Shown in pieces: positions 1 to 7,898 of a stretch of 64,000 bases of DNA. Location of the stretch: NCBI GenBank assembly GCA_963784195.1, contig CAWARA010000033.1, positions 62,001-126,000 on the forward strand, given 5' to 3'. Position 1 is the stretch's first letter. Every line of letters starts with the position of its first letter. This stretch comes from CAVQAH01 sp963784195 (lineage in GTDB: Bacteria > Acidobacteriota > Vicinamibacteria > Vicinamibacterales > 2-12-FULL-66-21). The notes beneath the pieces were generated by a model that saw only the letters and a list, made by a program, of their open reading frames with translations, was not told the DNA's origin and searched no databases. Both the position numbers and the translations under genes were made by a program.

Positions 1-394
1 GCTCACCGCCTGCGACGCGGCGTTGCTGATAGGCGATCCGGCGCTCTACCTCGATCCTGCGTCGAGAGGCTTGCTGAAAATCGATCTCGGTCAGGAGTGG
101 ACAACGCTGACCGGGTTGCCGTTCGTTTGGGCGTTCTGGGCAGGACGCCCGGATGCGCTCTCGGCCGACGCGATTCGCGTGCTCACCGAGGCTCGCGATG
201 CCGGCGTCGCGGCGTCCGACGCCATTGCGGACGCTTACTGCGGCCCCGAGCGCGCCGCCCTCGGCCGTGCGTATTTGAGGGACAATATCAAGTACATGCT
301 CGGGGAGCGGGAAGCGGCGGGCCTCACGCGCTACTACGAGCTGGCGGCGGCGCATGATGTCGTGGAATCCACGAAACCGTTCGTCTTCTATTGA
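1..394 (+). CDS. mqnA: Chorismate dehydratase MqnA, C-terminal part (cut by window edge)
   Basis: The open frame runs in from the left edge, so the true start lies outside; only about 130 C-terminal residues are present. MqnA forms 3-enolpyruvyl-benzoate from chorismate, the first step of futalosine-route menaquinone synthesis. The visible stretch GDPAL..., then TGLPFVWAFW, and the end in which YY and F-rich residues close the protein, are typical of the MqnA/MqnD periplasmic-binding-like fold. The identity is supported by mqnC starting 19 nt downstream. MqnD belongs to the same fold family, but the WTTLTGLPFVWAFWAGR-type segment is more like MqnA. Confidence 0.83.
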   Translation, partial: LTACDAALLIGDPALYLDPASRGLLKIDLGQEWTTLTGLPFVWAFWAGRPDALSADAIRVLTEARDAGVAASDAIADAYCGPERAALGRAYLRDNIKYMLGEREAAGLTRYYELAAAHDVVESTKPFVFY

Positions 395-413
395 ACCCTG
401 ACGCCGTGACGCG

Positions 414-1619
414 ATGGCGATAACCCGAATCTCAGCGAAGGTCCGAGAGGGCGGACGGCTGAACCCGTCCGAGGCCCTGGAGCTGTACGCGAACGCTCCC
501 ACCAGCCTCCTCGGCCAGCTTGCCGACCAGTTCCGCGCGCGCCGGCATCCTGGCGGCATCGTCACCTACATCATCGACCGCAACGTCAACTACACGAACG
601 TGTGCGTAGCGCGCTGCAACTTCTGCGCGTTCTACCGTCCGGTCGGATCTGCCGAAGGTTACGTGCTCGGGTTCGAGGAGATCTTCCGCAAGATCGACGA
701 AACGATCGCCGTCGGCGGCGGCCAGCTCCTTCTGCAGGGCGGACACAACCCGGATCTGCCGCTGGAGTGGTACGAAGATCTCTTTCGCGCCGTGAAGGGG
801 CGATATCCGGATTTCAGACTGCACGCCCTGTCGCCGCCTGAAGTCATTCACCTGTCGCGGCTCTCGAGGCTCCCTGTTCCACAGGTGATCGAGCGGTTGA
901 TCGCCGCCGGACTCGACAGCATTCCCGGTGGCGGCGCGGAGATCCTCGTCGATCGCGTTCGCAAGCTGCTCAACTGCTACGGCAAGGCCACTACTGATGA
1001 ATGGCTGGACGTCATGCGTCACGCGCACATCACCGGGCTCCGCACGACGGCGACGATGATGTACGGGACCGTGGAAACGATGGAGGAGCGGCTCGAACAC
1101 CTGTTCCGGTTGCGCGAGGTCCAGGACGAGACGGGCGGCTTCACCGCGTTCATCACCTGGAGTTATCAGCCCGAACACACCGAGCTGGGTGGCGGCGAGG
1201 CGACGGGGATCGACTATCTGCGGACGCTGGCCATCAGCCGTCTGGTACTCGACAATTTCGACAACCTGCAGTCGTCGTGGGTCACGCAGGGCGGCAAGGT
1301 CGGACAGTTGAGCCTGGCCTTCGGTGCCAACGACATGGGCAGCGTGATGATCGAGGAGAACGTCGTGCGCGCAGCCGGCGCCAGCTACTGCATGGACGAG
1401 ATCGAGATCGTCCGCAACATCGAGAACGCCGGATTCGTGCCGAAGCGTCGCAACATGCACTACCAGATCCTCGGCGATCCGATCTTCCGCGAGCGGGCCG
1501 TGCCTCGCATGCTGGAGCTGGCCGTCGCTCGGGCGGATGGTGACACATCGCGGCCACCCGAGATCAATCGGTACGCGGCGAGGAGCGCCGTCGAAAAGAA
1601 GGCGCGGACAACTCCTTGA
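414..1619 (+). CDS. mqnC: Cyclic dehypoxanthinyl futalosine synthase MqnC (radical SAM)
   Basis: This radical SAM enzyme cyclises dehypoxanthine futalosine in menaquinone synthesis. The 401-residue product carries the CX3CX2C iron-sulfur motif at Cys64, Cys68 and Cys71 in the context TNVCVARCNFCAFYR, which is characteristic of MqnC and its sister MqnE. It is followed by the glycine-rich QGGHNPDL segment and a MMYGTVET motif typical of the family. ATG at 414 lies 19 nt after mqnA. Its stop overlaps the TTG start of the next gene (TTGA), indicating translational coupling. MqnE is the alternative, but the CAFYRP context and length fit MqnC better. Confidence 0.92.
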   Translation: MAITRISAKVREGGRLNPSEALELYANAPTSLLGQLADQFRARRHPGGIVTYIIDRNVNYTNVCVARCNFCAFYRPVGSAEGYVLGFEEIFRKIDETIAVGGGQLLLQGGHNPDLPLEWYEDLFRAVKGRYPDFRLHALSPPEVIHLSRLSRLPVPQVIERLIAAGLDSIPGGGAEILVDRVRKLLNCYGKATTDEWLDVMRHAHITGLRTTATMMYGTVETMEERLEHLFRLREVQDETGGFTAFITWSYQPEHTELGGGEATGIDYLRTLAISRLVLDNFDNLQSSWVTQGGKVGQLSLAFGANDMGSVMIEENVVRAAGASYCMDEIEIVRNIENAGFVPKRRNMHYQILGDPIFRERAVPRMLELAVARADGDTSRPPEINRYAARSAVEKKARTTP

Positions 1620-2842
1620 TCGTCCACCGCGCCGCGTGGGTGTTGCCCATCGCGTCGGCGCCAGTCAGGAACGGCTGGGTGGCGGTCGAACAGGGCAGGG
1701 TCGTCGCCGTTGGCGGGCCATCCGCCTTCGCGCCTGCGTCGCTTCGGCGGGACAGGCCTGATCGGGAGGAGCGCGTAGCGCCTTCAGGTGAGTCTTGGGC
1801 AATTCTGCCGGGGCTCGTCAACGCCCACACGCACCTCGAGCTCTCCTGGTTGCGGGGGAAAATCCCGCCGGCCGAATCAATGCCAGCATGGGTCGGCGGA
1901 CTGTTGGCCCATCGCCGCAACGCTGCCGATCCGCCGGAACCGATTGCCGAAGCCATCACTGAGCTCCGCATGACGGGCACCGCGCTGGTTGGCGACGTGA
2001 CCAACTCCCTCGCGTCTTATGACGTGCTCGCTGACAGCGACATCTCGGCGGCAGTCTTTCACGAGCTTCTCGGGTTCCGCGTGTCCGACCCGGCGTCGGT
2101 TGTCGCGGAGGCGAAAAACCGGCTGGTGCAGTTGACGCCCTACGAGTGGTTGCGGCCCGTTCTCGTGCCGCATGCGCCGTATTCGGTCGACCCGGATCTG
2201 ATTCGCGCGATCGGTCAATCCGACCAGCGCCATCCGTTGAGCATGCATCTCGGCGAGTCTCGTGAGGAGGTCCAGTTCCTGCACGATGGCTCGGGGCCGT
2301 GGCGCGCGTTGATCGAGATGCTCGGGGCCTGGACCGACACCTGGCAGCCGCCTGGATGCGGTCCTGTTGAGTACGTCGCCCGGCTGGGGCTGGTGAACGA
2401 TCGGCTGATTGCCGTGCACGGCGTTCAGTTCACGGACGCGGAACTCGCACGCCTGGCTGCCGCCGGGGCCACCGTCGTCACATGCCCGCGCAGCAACCGA
2501 TGGACCGGTGCAGGCACGCCGCCTGTCGAGCGCTTCTATGCTTCCGGGGTGCGCATCGCAATCGGAACCGATAGCCTCGCCAGTGTCGAGGATCTCAATC
2601 TGTTCCACGAGATGGCGGCCGTCAGGCGCCTCGCGCCCTCGGTTGCCGCGTCCCGAATATTGCGCAGTGCGACGCTCGATGGCGCCGAAGCCCTCGGGTT
2701 CGGACGCGATTTCGGGTCGATCGAGGCGGGAAAACGCGCGGCGTTGATTGCCGTGCGGGTGCCGGGCGGTGTCGTGGATGTGGAAGAATACCTGGTTGGA
2801 GGCATCGCGCCCGAGCAGGTTCGGTGGCTGGAGGCAGACTGA
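1616..2842 (+). CDS. mqnX: Amidohydrolase, probable aminodeoxyfutalosine deaminase MqnX
   Basis: The 408-residue metal-dependent deaminase of the cytosine-deaminase/TrzA amidohydrolase superfamily has the metal motif NAHTHLE (His71, His73), HAPYSV, MHLGES with the catalytic Glu, AVHGVQF, and TDSLAS with the conserved Asp. In futalosine organisms a deaminase of this type converts 6-amino-6-deoxyfutalosine to futalosine, and its position inside an mqn operon supports that role. The TTG at 1616 overlaps the mqnC stop; no ATG lies in a comparable position. The substrate is inferred from context. Confidence 0.8.
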   Translation: MIVHRAAWVLPIASAPVRNGWVAVEQGRVVAVGGPSAFAPASLRRDRPDREERVAPSGESWAILPGLVNAHTHLELSWLRGKIPPAESMPAWVGGLLAHRRNAADPPEPIAEAITELRMTGTALVGDVTNSLASYDVLADSDISAAVFHELLGFRVSDPASVVAEAKNRLVQLTPYEWLRPVLVPHAPYSVDPDLIRAIGQSDQRHPLSMHLGESREEVQFLHDGSGPWRALIEMLGAWTDTWQPPGCGPVEYVARLGLVNDRLIAVHGVQFTDAELARLAAAGATVVTCPRSNRWTGAGTPPVERFYASGVRIAIGTDSLASVEDLNLFHEMAAVRRLAPSVAASRILRSATLDGAEALGFGRDFGSIEAGKRAALIAVRVPGGVVDVEEYLVGGIAPEQVRWLEAD

Positions 2843-2849
2843 TCGACTC

Positions 2850-3731
2850 ATGACGGCGTCAGTGGAGAGGCTCAGGACGTACGGCGCGTTCGTCCGGTTC
2901 AGCCACAGCGTCTTTGCGCTGCCGTTCGCGCTGACCGGCGCGCTCCTGGCCCTGCATCGGCAGGGTGCCTGGGGCTGGGACTACGTGTCGTGGCGCATCC
3001 TCTGGATCGTGGTCGCGATGGTGGCGGCGAGAAGCGCCGCCATGGGCTTCAATCGTCTCGTGGATGCCCGGTACGACGCGCTCAACCCACGCACCGCCAT
3101 GCGCGAGTTGCCGCGCGGGGCGATGACGCGTCCCGAGGCCGTGTTGTTCGTCACGATCGCCTCGGCGGTCTTCGTGTTCGCCGCCTGGAAGCTGTCTCCG
3201 CTTTGTTTCGCGCTGTCGCCGGTTGCGCTGGCGATTGTCTTCTGGTACTCGCTCGCGAAGCGCGTCACCAGCTATACGCAGTTGTTCCTCGGTCTGGCGA
3301 TGGCCGTGGCGCCGGTCGGCGGATGGCTCGCCGCGGGCGGTCGCGGCGGCTGGGAGCCCTGGCTGCTGGCGATCGCCATTGGCACCTGGGTCGGGGGCTT
3401 CGACGTGCTCTATGCATGCCAGGACCTCGAGTTCGATCGCGCGCATGGCCTCCGATCGATCCCGGTCCGCTTCGGCGTGGCGCGCGCGCTCGTGATCTCG
3501 CGCGCCATGCATGTAATCACCGTCCTCTGCCTGGCCGCGCTGGCGTTCGTCGCAAACCTCGGCCTGGTCTATCTCGCCGGCGTGGCCGGCGTCGCCGCGC
3601 TCCTGGTGCTGGAGCAGTCGATGGTGTCCGAACACGACCTGTCGCAGGTCAAGCGCGCGTTCGACCTCAATGGGTATGTGGGGATTCTGTATTTCGTGTC
3701 GACTGCGGCTGCGGTGTATCTGGTGAATTGA
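2850..3731 (+). CDS. mqnP: UbiA-family prenyltransferase, probable MqnP
   Basis: This 293-residue polytopic membrane protein of the UbiA family has both aspartate motifs: NRLVDARYDALNPRT in the first half and DVLYACQDLEFDRAHGLRS in the second. Hydrophobic segments alternate through the protein, giving about eight to nine membrane helices. In the futalosine route MqnP attaches the polyprenyl tail to 1,4-dihydroxy-6-naphthoate. ATG at 2850 was chosen over an upstream in-frame start because it begins 7 nt after mqnX and the residues MTASVERLRTYGAFVRFSHS match the family N-terminus. Confidence 0.84.
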   Translation: MTASVERLRTYGAFVRFSHSVFALPFALTGALLALHRQGAWGWDYVSWRILWIVVAMVAARSAAMGFNRLVDARYDALNPRTAMRELPRGAMTRPEAVLFVTIASAVFVFAAWKLSPLCFALSPVALAIVFWYSLAKRVTSYTQLFLGLAMAVAPVGGWLAAGGRGGWEPWLLAIAIGTWVGGFDVLYACQDLEFDRAHGLRSIPVRFGVARALVISRAMHVITVLCLAALAFVANLGLVYLAGVAGVAALLVLEQSMVSEHDLSQVKRAFDLNGYVGILYFVSTAAAVYLVN

Positions 3732-3756
3732 GCGGTTGGTCGAGGTTGCGTCGATA

Positions 3757-4078
3757 GGACGGAGGGGACGGAGGACACGGAACGAGCTTCAACTCGGAGA
3801 CGCGGAGAAACGGAGTTCGATCTGCAGGTCAGCGTTCAAAGCCGATGCCGGCCCGGCCATCGGCCGGGCCGGGCGATCGACCGACACCCCGAGGACGCAA
3901 GCCGCCGGGGCGTTCAATCGCGGCTTGTGTCCTCGGGGCGTCGGTCGATCGCTCGCCGCGCTCGCGCGGCGGCATCGGCTGCAGTTCGTTGTTTGACATG
4001 TCCACTCCGTTCGCCTCCGTTCCTCCGCGTCTCCGTTTTTGAAGCTCGTTCCGTTCCCCCCGTGCCCCCCGTTCCCTC
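3757..4078. repeat. Large branched foldback repeat, copy 1
   Basis: The 373-nt gap between mqnP and ubiX is almost filled by one self-complementary element. Outer arms: 3779-3793 pairs perfectly with 4039-4053, and 3795-3815 pairs with 4015-4035 with one mismatch. Inside these, 3840-3850 pairs with 3970-3980. Within that stem lie three hairpins: 3850-3858 with 3862-3870, a long one 3873-3901 with 3921-3952, and 3955-3960 with 3965-3970. A second copy with the same architecture lies at 46772-47100. No protein-coding gene is supported here. It could be a MITE-like element or a structured RNA. Confidence 0.85.
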
Positions 4079-4104
4079 GGGCCTGGCTCGGATATCATCG
4101 ACCC

Positions 4105-4707
4105 ATGAAACGGACGATCGCCATCGCGATTACCGGCGCCAGCGGGGCACTCTATGCGACGCGCACGATGGCTGCGTTGCTCGAGCGCGGCTGCCATCTC
4201 GAGCTGATCGTGTCGGACTACGGAAAGCGGTTGCTGCGGGACGAGCTGGGCGAGCAGGCAGCGATCGACAAGCTGCTCCCGTACCTGGAATCGTCTTATG
4301 GCGAGAGCGTCCGCAACGGCACGTTCACGCTGTACAGCAACAAGGATCTCGGCGCCAGGATCGCGAGCGGCAGCCAGAATTGTGACTCGATGGTGGTCGT
4401 GCCGTGCTCGATGAAGACGCTCGCGGGCATCGCGCACGGGTTGTCGCGCAACCTCGTCGAGCGGGCCGCCGACGTGATGCTCAAGGAGCGGCGCATGCTC
4501 ATCATCGTGCCCCGTGAGACACCTATGAGCCTGCCGCAGCTGCGCAACATGGTGCTCTGCGCCGAAGCGGGAGCGATGATCATGCCGGCGATGCCCGGCT
4601 TCTATCAGATGCCGCAGACCCTCGAGGATCTCTCCAACTTCATGGCGGGGAAGATTCTCTCCGCGCTCGGCTTTCAGCACGAGCTGTACCCCGCATGGAA
4701 GGGGTGA
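4105..4707 (+). CDS. ubiX: UbiX-type flavin prenyltransferase (MqnM-like)
   Basis: This 200-residue flavoprotein makes prenylated FMN for a UbiD-type decarboxylase. The N-terminal ITGASGALYA FMN-binding loop, the internal PCSMKTLAGIAHG segment and MLIIVPRETPMSLPQLRNM near the C-terminus are hallmarks of UbiX/Pad1. In the futalosine pathway a UbiX/UbiD pair (MqnM/MqnL) is proposed to act on prenylated dihydroxynaphthoate; no UbiD gene is present in this window. ATG at 4105 was chosen because an open frame from 4039 would start inside the repeat element. Its TGA overlaps the ATG of menG (TGATG). Confidence 0.9.
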   Translation: MKRTIAIAITGASGALYATRTMAALLERGCHLELIVSDYGKRLLRDELGEQAAIDKLLPYLESSYGESVRNGTFTLYSNKDLGARIASGSQNCDSMVVVPCSMKTLAGIAHGLSRNLVERAADVMLKERRMLIIVPRETPMSLPQLRNMVLCAEAGAMIMPAMPGFYQMPQTLEDLSNFMAGKILSALGFQHELYPAWKG

Positions 4708-5420
4708 TGCCGTCCGCGCCCGACAAGACGCCGTCGCGCATCGCCGGGATGTTCGACGCGATTGCCCCTCGCTACGATCTCCTGAACCACCTGCTGAGTG
4801 CGGGGCTCGACCGCCGCTGGCGAGAGCGCGCCGTCGACGCGCTGGAGCTGAAGCCAGGCACGCGCGTGCTCGACCTCTGCACGGGGACCGCTGATGTGGC
4901 CATCGCTGCGGCACGGCGCGCAACGAAGCCGTCGATTGTCGGGATCGACTTCGCAGGGACGATGCTCGTCCTGGGCCTGCAGAAGGTGCGCGATCAACAA
5001 CTCGACCGGCAGATTCAACTGGTCCGAGGTGACGCCACGCGCATCCCTGTCGCGGACGGGACGTGCCAGGCGGCTACTATTGCCTTCGGGATTCGGAACG
5101 TTGCCGAGCCGGAAAAGGCCATCGCCGAGCTCGCGCGCGTGCTCGAACCCGGAAGCCGGCTCGCCATCCTCGAGTTTGGTGCCCCTCGCGTCCCCGGGAT
5201 CCGGACGATGTACGACTGGTATTTTCGCTACCTCCTGCCGCTCGTCGGCAGGGCCGTTTCGAAGCACCAGAGTGCCTACTCGTACCTCCCGGCGTCAGTG
5301 ACGAGCTTTCCACCACCCGCCGAGTTCGCGCGCATCCTCTCCGCGCACGGGTTCAAGGACGTTGAACCCGTCCCTCTGACCTTCGGCATCGTCTATCTCT
5401 ACGTCGCGACCCGCGCCTGA
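4707..5420 (+). CDS. menG: Demethylmenaquinone C-methyltransferase (UbiE/MenG)
   Basis: This class I SAM methyltransferase of 237 residues carries out the last methylation of menaquinone. Motif I reads VLDLCTGTADVA at about residues 54-65, and the family signatures FDAIAPRYDLLNHLLSAGLDRRWR (N-terminal) and FGIRNV are present. The ATG at 4707 overlaps the ubiX stop and is preceded by the ribosome site GGAAGGGG. An in-frame ATG at 4695 is possible but has no better site. The gene closes the menaquinone block and is followed by a hairpin at 5438. Confidence 0.88.
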   Translation: MPSAPDKTPSRIAGMFDAIAPRYDLLNHLLSAGLDRRWRERAVDALELKPGTRVLDLCTGTADVAIAAARRATKPSIVGIDFAGTMLVLGLQKVRDQQLDRQIQLVRGDATRIPVADGTCQAATIAFGIRNVAEPEKAIAELARVLEPGSRLAILEFGAPRVPGIRTMYDWYFRYLLPLVGRAVSKHQSAYSYLPASVTSFPPPAEFARILSAHGFKDVEPVPLTFGIVYLYVATRA

Positions 5421-5437
5421 GGTCGGCCCCGTAGTCC

Positions 5438-5455
5438 GTCCGGCTTTAGCCGGAC
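5438..5455. repeat. Short palindrome GTCCGGCT-TT-AGCCGGAC
   Basis: A perfect 8-bp inverted repeat with a TT loop lies 18 nt after the menG stop. The same 18-mer recurs at 14876-14893 and 55209-55226, and relatives with other stems but a similar core occur at 25606, 26000, 26029 and 43239. It may serve as a transcription terminator hairpin, although no T-tract follows. Confidence 0.75.
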
Positions 5456-5531
5456 CTGACCAGGTGTTAGGTGACCGAATCCGGGCCGCCGCGGTCGAGG
5501 TTCCAATGCTGTTATACTCGGTAAGTTCCTG

Positions 5532-6689
5532 ATGTACTTCAATTTCGAGGAGGATCGACCGGACACGCCGACGATCGCGCGGGCGATTTCGGCTCGCGAA
5601 GGCGTCATGCTGTCGATCATCCTGCACCTGGTTGCAGTCATCTTCATTCTCGTGCTACCGACACTGCCGTTCGTCCGCGAGGCGGAGGCCAAGCGTCAGC
5701 AGGCACTCGAAGAGCAGCGTCGTCAGGAACTCGAGCGGATGCGGGAAAACGCACGGTTCGTCTTCGTTCAGCCGCGCATCGAGCGGCCCGCGCCGCCGCC
5801 CCCGCGGGCGGAGCTCTCCGATCTGGATCGTCAGGCTCGGACCGTCGAACGCGCGCCGAAACCGACCAATCCGCTGCCGTTCTCGCGCGGCAACTCGCCG
5901 GAACGAATCGACTCGCCGGCGCCGCCCGAGCCTGTGCGGCCGCAGCCTGAGGCGACCGCCGCGCCGCCACCGCAGCCTGTCGAAGATCCGACCCGTCAGG
6001 GGCTGACGCTGCCGAACGCCCAGAACGGGGCGGAAGCGCGTTCGTCGGAGATCGAACGGCAGCCGGCCCAGAAGCCCGCGACCGGAGTGATCGCTGAAGC
6101 CATCCGCAACGTGCAGAAGTACGTACAGCGGGAAGGATTCGTCAATCTCGAGGGAGGCGCGAATCAGGAGTTCGCGCCGTTCATCCAGTTCGATACGAAA
6201 GGCGTCGAGTTCGGACCCTGGCTGCGGCGGTTCATCGCGCAGATTCGAGCCAACTGGTTCATCCCTTACGCCGCCATGTCGATGCGCGGCCACGTCGTGG
6301 TCACCTTCAACGTGCACAAGGACGGACGGATCACCGATGTCGCGGTGCTGAAGCCGTCGCGGATCGATGCGTTCACGAAGTCCGCGAACAACGCCATCCT
6401 GGCATCCAATCCCACCGTGCCGCTGCCTACTGAATACCCTGAGGAACGTGCGTTCTTCACGGTGACGTTCTTCTTCAACGAAACCCCGATCGATGACAAC
6501 GCGGATCCCGCTCGCTCGAACGGGACGCGGATCCCGGCGGATCGTTGGAACGGGACGCGGATCACGGCGGATCGTCATCGCGGATCGTTTTCTCCGAGGC
6601 GCGGTCCGACGCGGACACAGCAGATGGGCCTGCTTGTCGTACTGGCCCTGCTAGCCGCGCTGGCGGTGGCGCGTGTCGTCGCCGGCTGA
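5532..6689 (+). CDS. TonB-like energy transducer with repeat-derived C-terminal extension
   Basis: The 385-residue product has a short cytoplasmic N-terminus, one membrane segment at about residues 24-44 (VMLSIILHLVAVIFILVLP), a charged coiled-coil-like stretch, a Pro-rich linker (residues ~80-160) and a TonB C-terminal-type domain around residues 230-320 (RANWFIPYAAMSMRGHVVVTFNVHKDG...). It probably couples inner-membrane energy to TonB-dependent receptors such as the one at 57780. The expected end is near NETPIDDN. The frame then continues through two 10-residue tandem units (NGTRIPADRW/NGTRITADRH) encoded by intergenic-type repeat DNA, and ends with a hydrophobic segment MGLLVVLALLAALAVARVVAG. 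A -10-like TATACT is at 5513-5518. Confidence 0.75.
   Translation: MYFNFEEDRPDTPTIARAISAREGVMLSIILHLVAVIFILVLPTLPFVREAEAKRQQALEEQRRQELERMRENARFVFVQPRIERPAPPPPRAELSDLDRQARTVERAPKPTNPLPFSRGNSPERIDSPAPPEPVRPQPEATAAPPPQPVEDPTRQGLTLPNAQNGAEARSSEIERQPAQKPATGVIAEAIRNVQKYVQREGFVNLEGGANQEFAPFIQFDTKGVEFGPWLRRFIAQIRANWFIPYAAMSMRGHVVVTFNVHKDGRITDVAVLKPSRIDAFTKSANNAILASNPTVPLPTEYPEERAFFTVTFFFNETPIDDNADPARSNGTRIPADRWNGTRITADRHRGSFSPRRGPTRTQQMGLLVVLALLAALAVARVVAG
6517..6574 (+). repeat. Tandem 30-nt repeat inside the TonB-like gene
   Basis: Two near-identical 28-nt stretches (6517-6544 and 6547-6574) are spaced by 30 nt. They are built from GAACGGGACGCGGATC and CGGCGGATCG words. The same GATCCGCG/GGGACGCGGATC vocabulary fills gaps at 11660-11790 and 47103-47135. 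Confidence 0.8.
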
Positions 6690-7641
6690 CGCCCGGCCGC
6701 TGCTGGTCGCCATCCTCGGGCCGACCGCGACTGGGAAGAGCACGCTGGGAATCGCGCTGGCGCGACAGTTCGACGGAGAGGTCGTCAGCTGCGATTCGAC
6801 CGCGGTCTATCGCGGTTTCGACATCGGGACGGACAAGGTCCCGGATGAGGAGCGCGCCGGCGTTCCTCACCATCTCGTCGACGTCGCGGATCCGACCGAG
6901 GAATACTCAGCCGCGCGATATGCCCGCGAAGCATCAGCGGCGATCCGGGGCATCACGGGACGCGGCCGCCTTCCCATCCTCGTCGGCGGCACGGGGCTCT
7001 ACTACCGCGCGTTGACCAGAGGGCTGTTCGACGGCCCCGGGCGTGACACGGCCCTTCGAGCGCGATTCGAACGGGTCGCGGATCGAAAGGGGAGCGAGCG
7101 CCTGCACACGATGCTGCAGCGCGTGGATGCGGCATCCGCCGACCGCATTCAGCCGCGCGATCGCAAGCGTCTGATCCGCGCGCTCGAGGTGTTTCACGTC
7201 ACCGGGCGGCCGCTGACCGACCACTTTGCCGAAACCCGCTCGGCCATTCCCGAATACGACGTCCTGCCGTTCGGCCTTCGCATTCCATCCGAGATGACCG
7301 CCGAGCGCGTGGCGCGCCGTGTCGATGCGCAGTTCGAGCGGGGCCTGCTCGACGAGATCCGTAATCTGCTGGCGTCCGGCGTGCCGGAACATGCGCATCC
7401 ATTCACGGGGCTGGTCTATCGACAGGCGCTCGAACACCTCCACGGCGTGCGCAGCGAGGCCGCCACGCGCGAACTCATCGTGCGCGAGAACCGCCGCTAT
7501 GCGCGCCGGCAGTTGATCTGGTTCAGGAAAGAGCCTAATCTACAGTGGATTTACGCCGCGGGCGAGAGCGAGGCGACTCGAGACGAGGTCGTGCGAGCTG
7601 TCGCGGCGAGGGAGACAAGCCGTAATGCCCCAAACACGTGA
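6673..7641 (+). CDS. miaA: tRNA dimethylallyltransferase MiaA
   Basis: MiaA transfers a dimethylallyl group to A37 of tRNAs reading UNN codons. The 322-residue protein has the P-loop GPTATGKST (residues 16-24), DSTAVYRGFDIGTDK, LVGGTGLYYRALTRG and the C-terminal RQLIWFRKEPNLQWI signature. The GTG start at 6673 lies inside the end of the TonB-like frame (17-nt overlap). The gene overlaps hfq by 17 nt, reproducing the widespread miaA-hfq pairing. Confidence 0.95.
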   Translation: MSSPADARPLLVAILGPTATGKSTLGIALARQFDGEVVSCDSTAVYRGFDIGTDKVPDEERAGVPHHLVDVADPTEEYSAARYAREASAAIRGITGRGRLPILVGGTGLYYRALTRGLFDGPGRDTALRARFERVADRKGSERLHTMLQRVDAASADRIQPRDRKRLIRALEVFHVTGRPLTDHFAETRSAIPEYDVLPFGLRIPSEMTAERVARRVDAQFERGLLDEIRNLLASGVPEHAHPFTGLVYRQALEHLHGVRSEAATRELIVRENRRYARRQLIWFRKEPNLQWIYAAGESEATRDEVVRAVAARETSRNAPNT

Positions 7642-7888
7642 GTCGAAACCTGCAGCCGCGCAGCCAAACATTCAGGATGTGTTCCTGAACTACGCGCGTC
7701 GCGAACGGCTGCCGGTGCAGATCAGGCTCATGGACGGGTCCGACTTCGAGGGCCGCGTCAAGAACTTCGATCGTTTTGCCGTCATCGTCGAGCACAACGG
7801 TTCCGATCACATGATCTTCAAGCACGCAATCGCCACGATTCGCTCCCCGCGTGCGATGAGCAACTACTACTCCAGCCACGAGGGCTGA
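7625..7888 (+). CDS. hfq: RNA chaperone Hfq
   Basis: This 87-residue Sm-like protein has Sm1 (QDVFLNYARRERLPVQIRLMDGSDFEGRVKNFDRFAVIV) and Sm2 ending in FKHAIATI, where most bacteria have YKHAIST. It binds U-rich sRNA ends and A-rich mRNA sites as a hexameric ring. The C-terminal tail after the Sm core is short (about 15 residues). It starts within the last codons of miaA and is followed by deoB 10 nt later. Confidence 0.94.
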   Translation: MPQTRESKPAAAQPNIQDVFLNYARRERLPVQIRLMDGSDFEGRVKNFDRFAVIVEHNGSDHMIFKHAIATIRSPRAMSNYYSSHEG

Positions 7889-7898
7889 TCGCCGCACG

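Noticed and set aside
3845..4042. Small ORF inside the first foldback element
   Set aside because: It is a by-product of GC-rich palindromes, differs in the second copy, and has no recognisable protein features.
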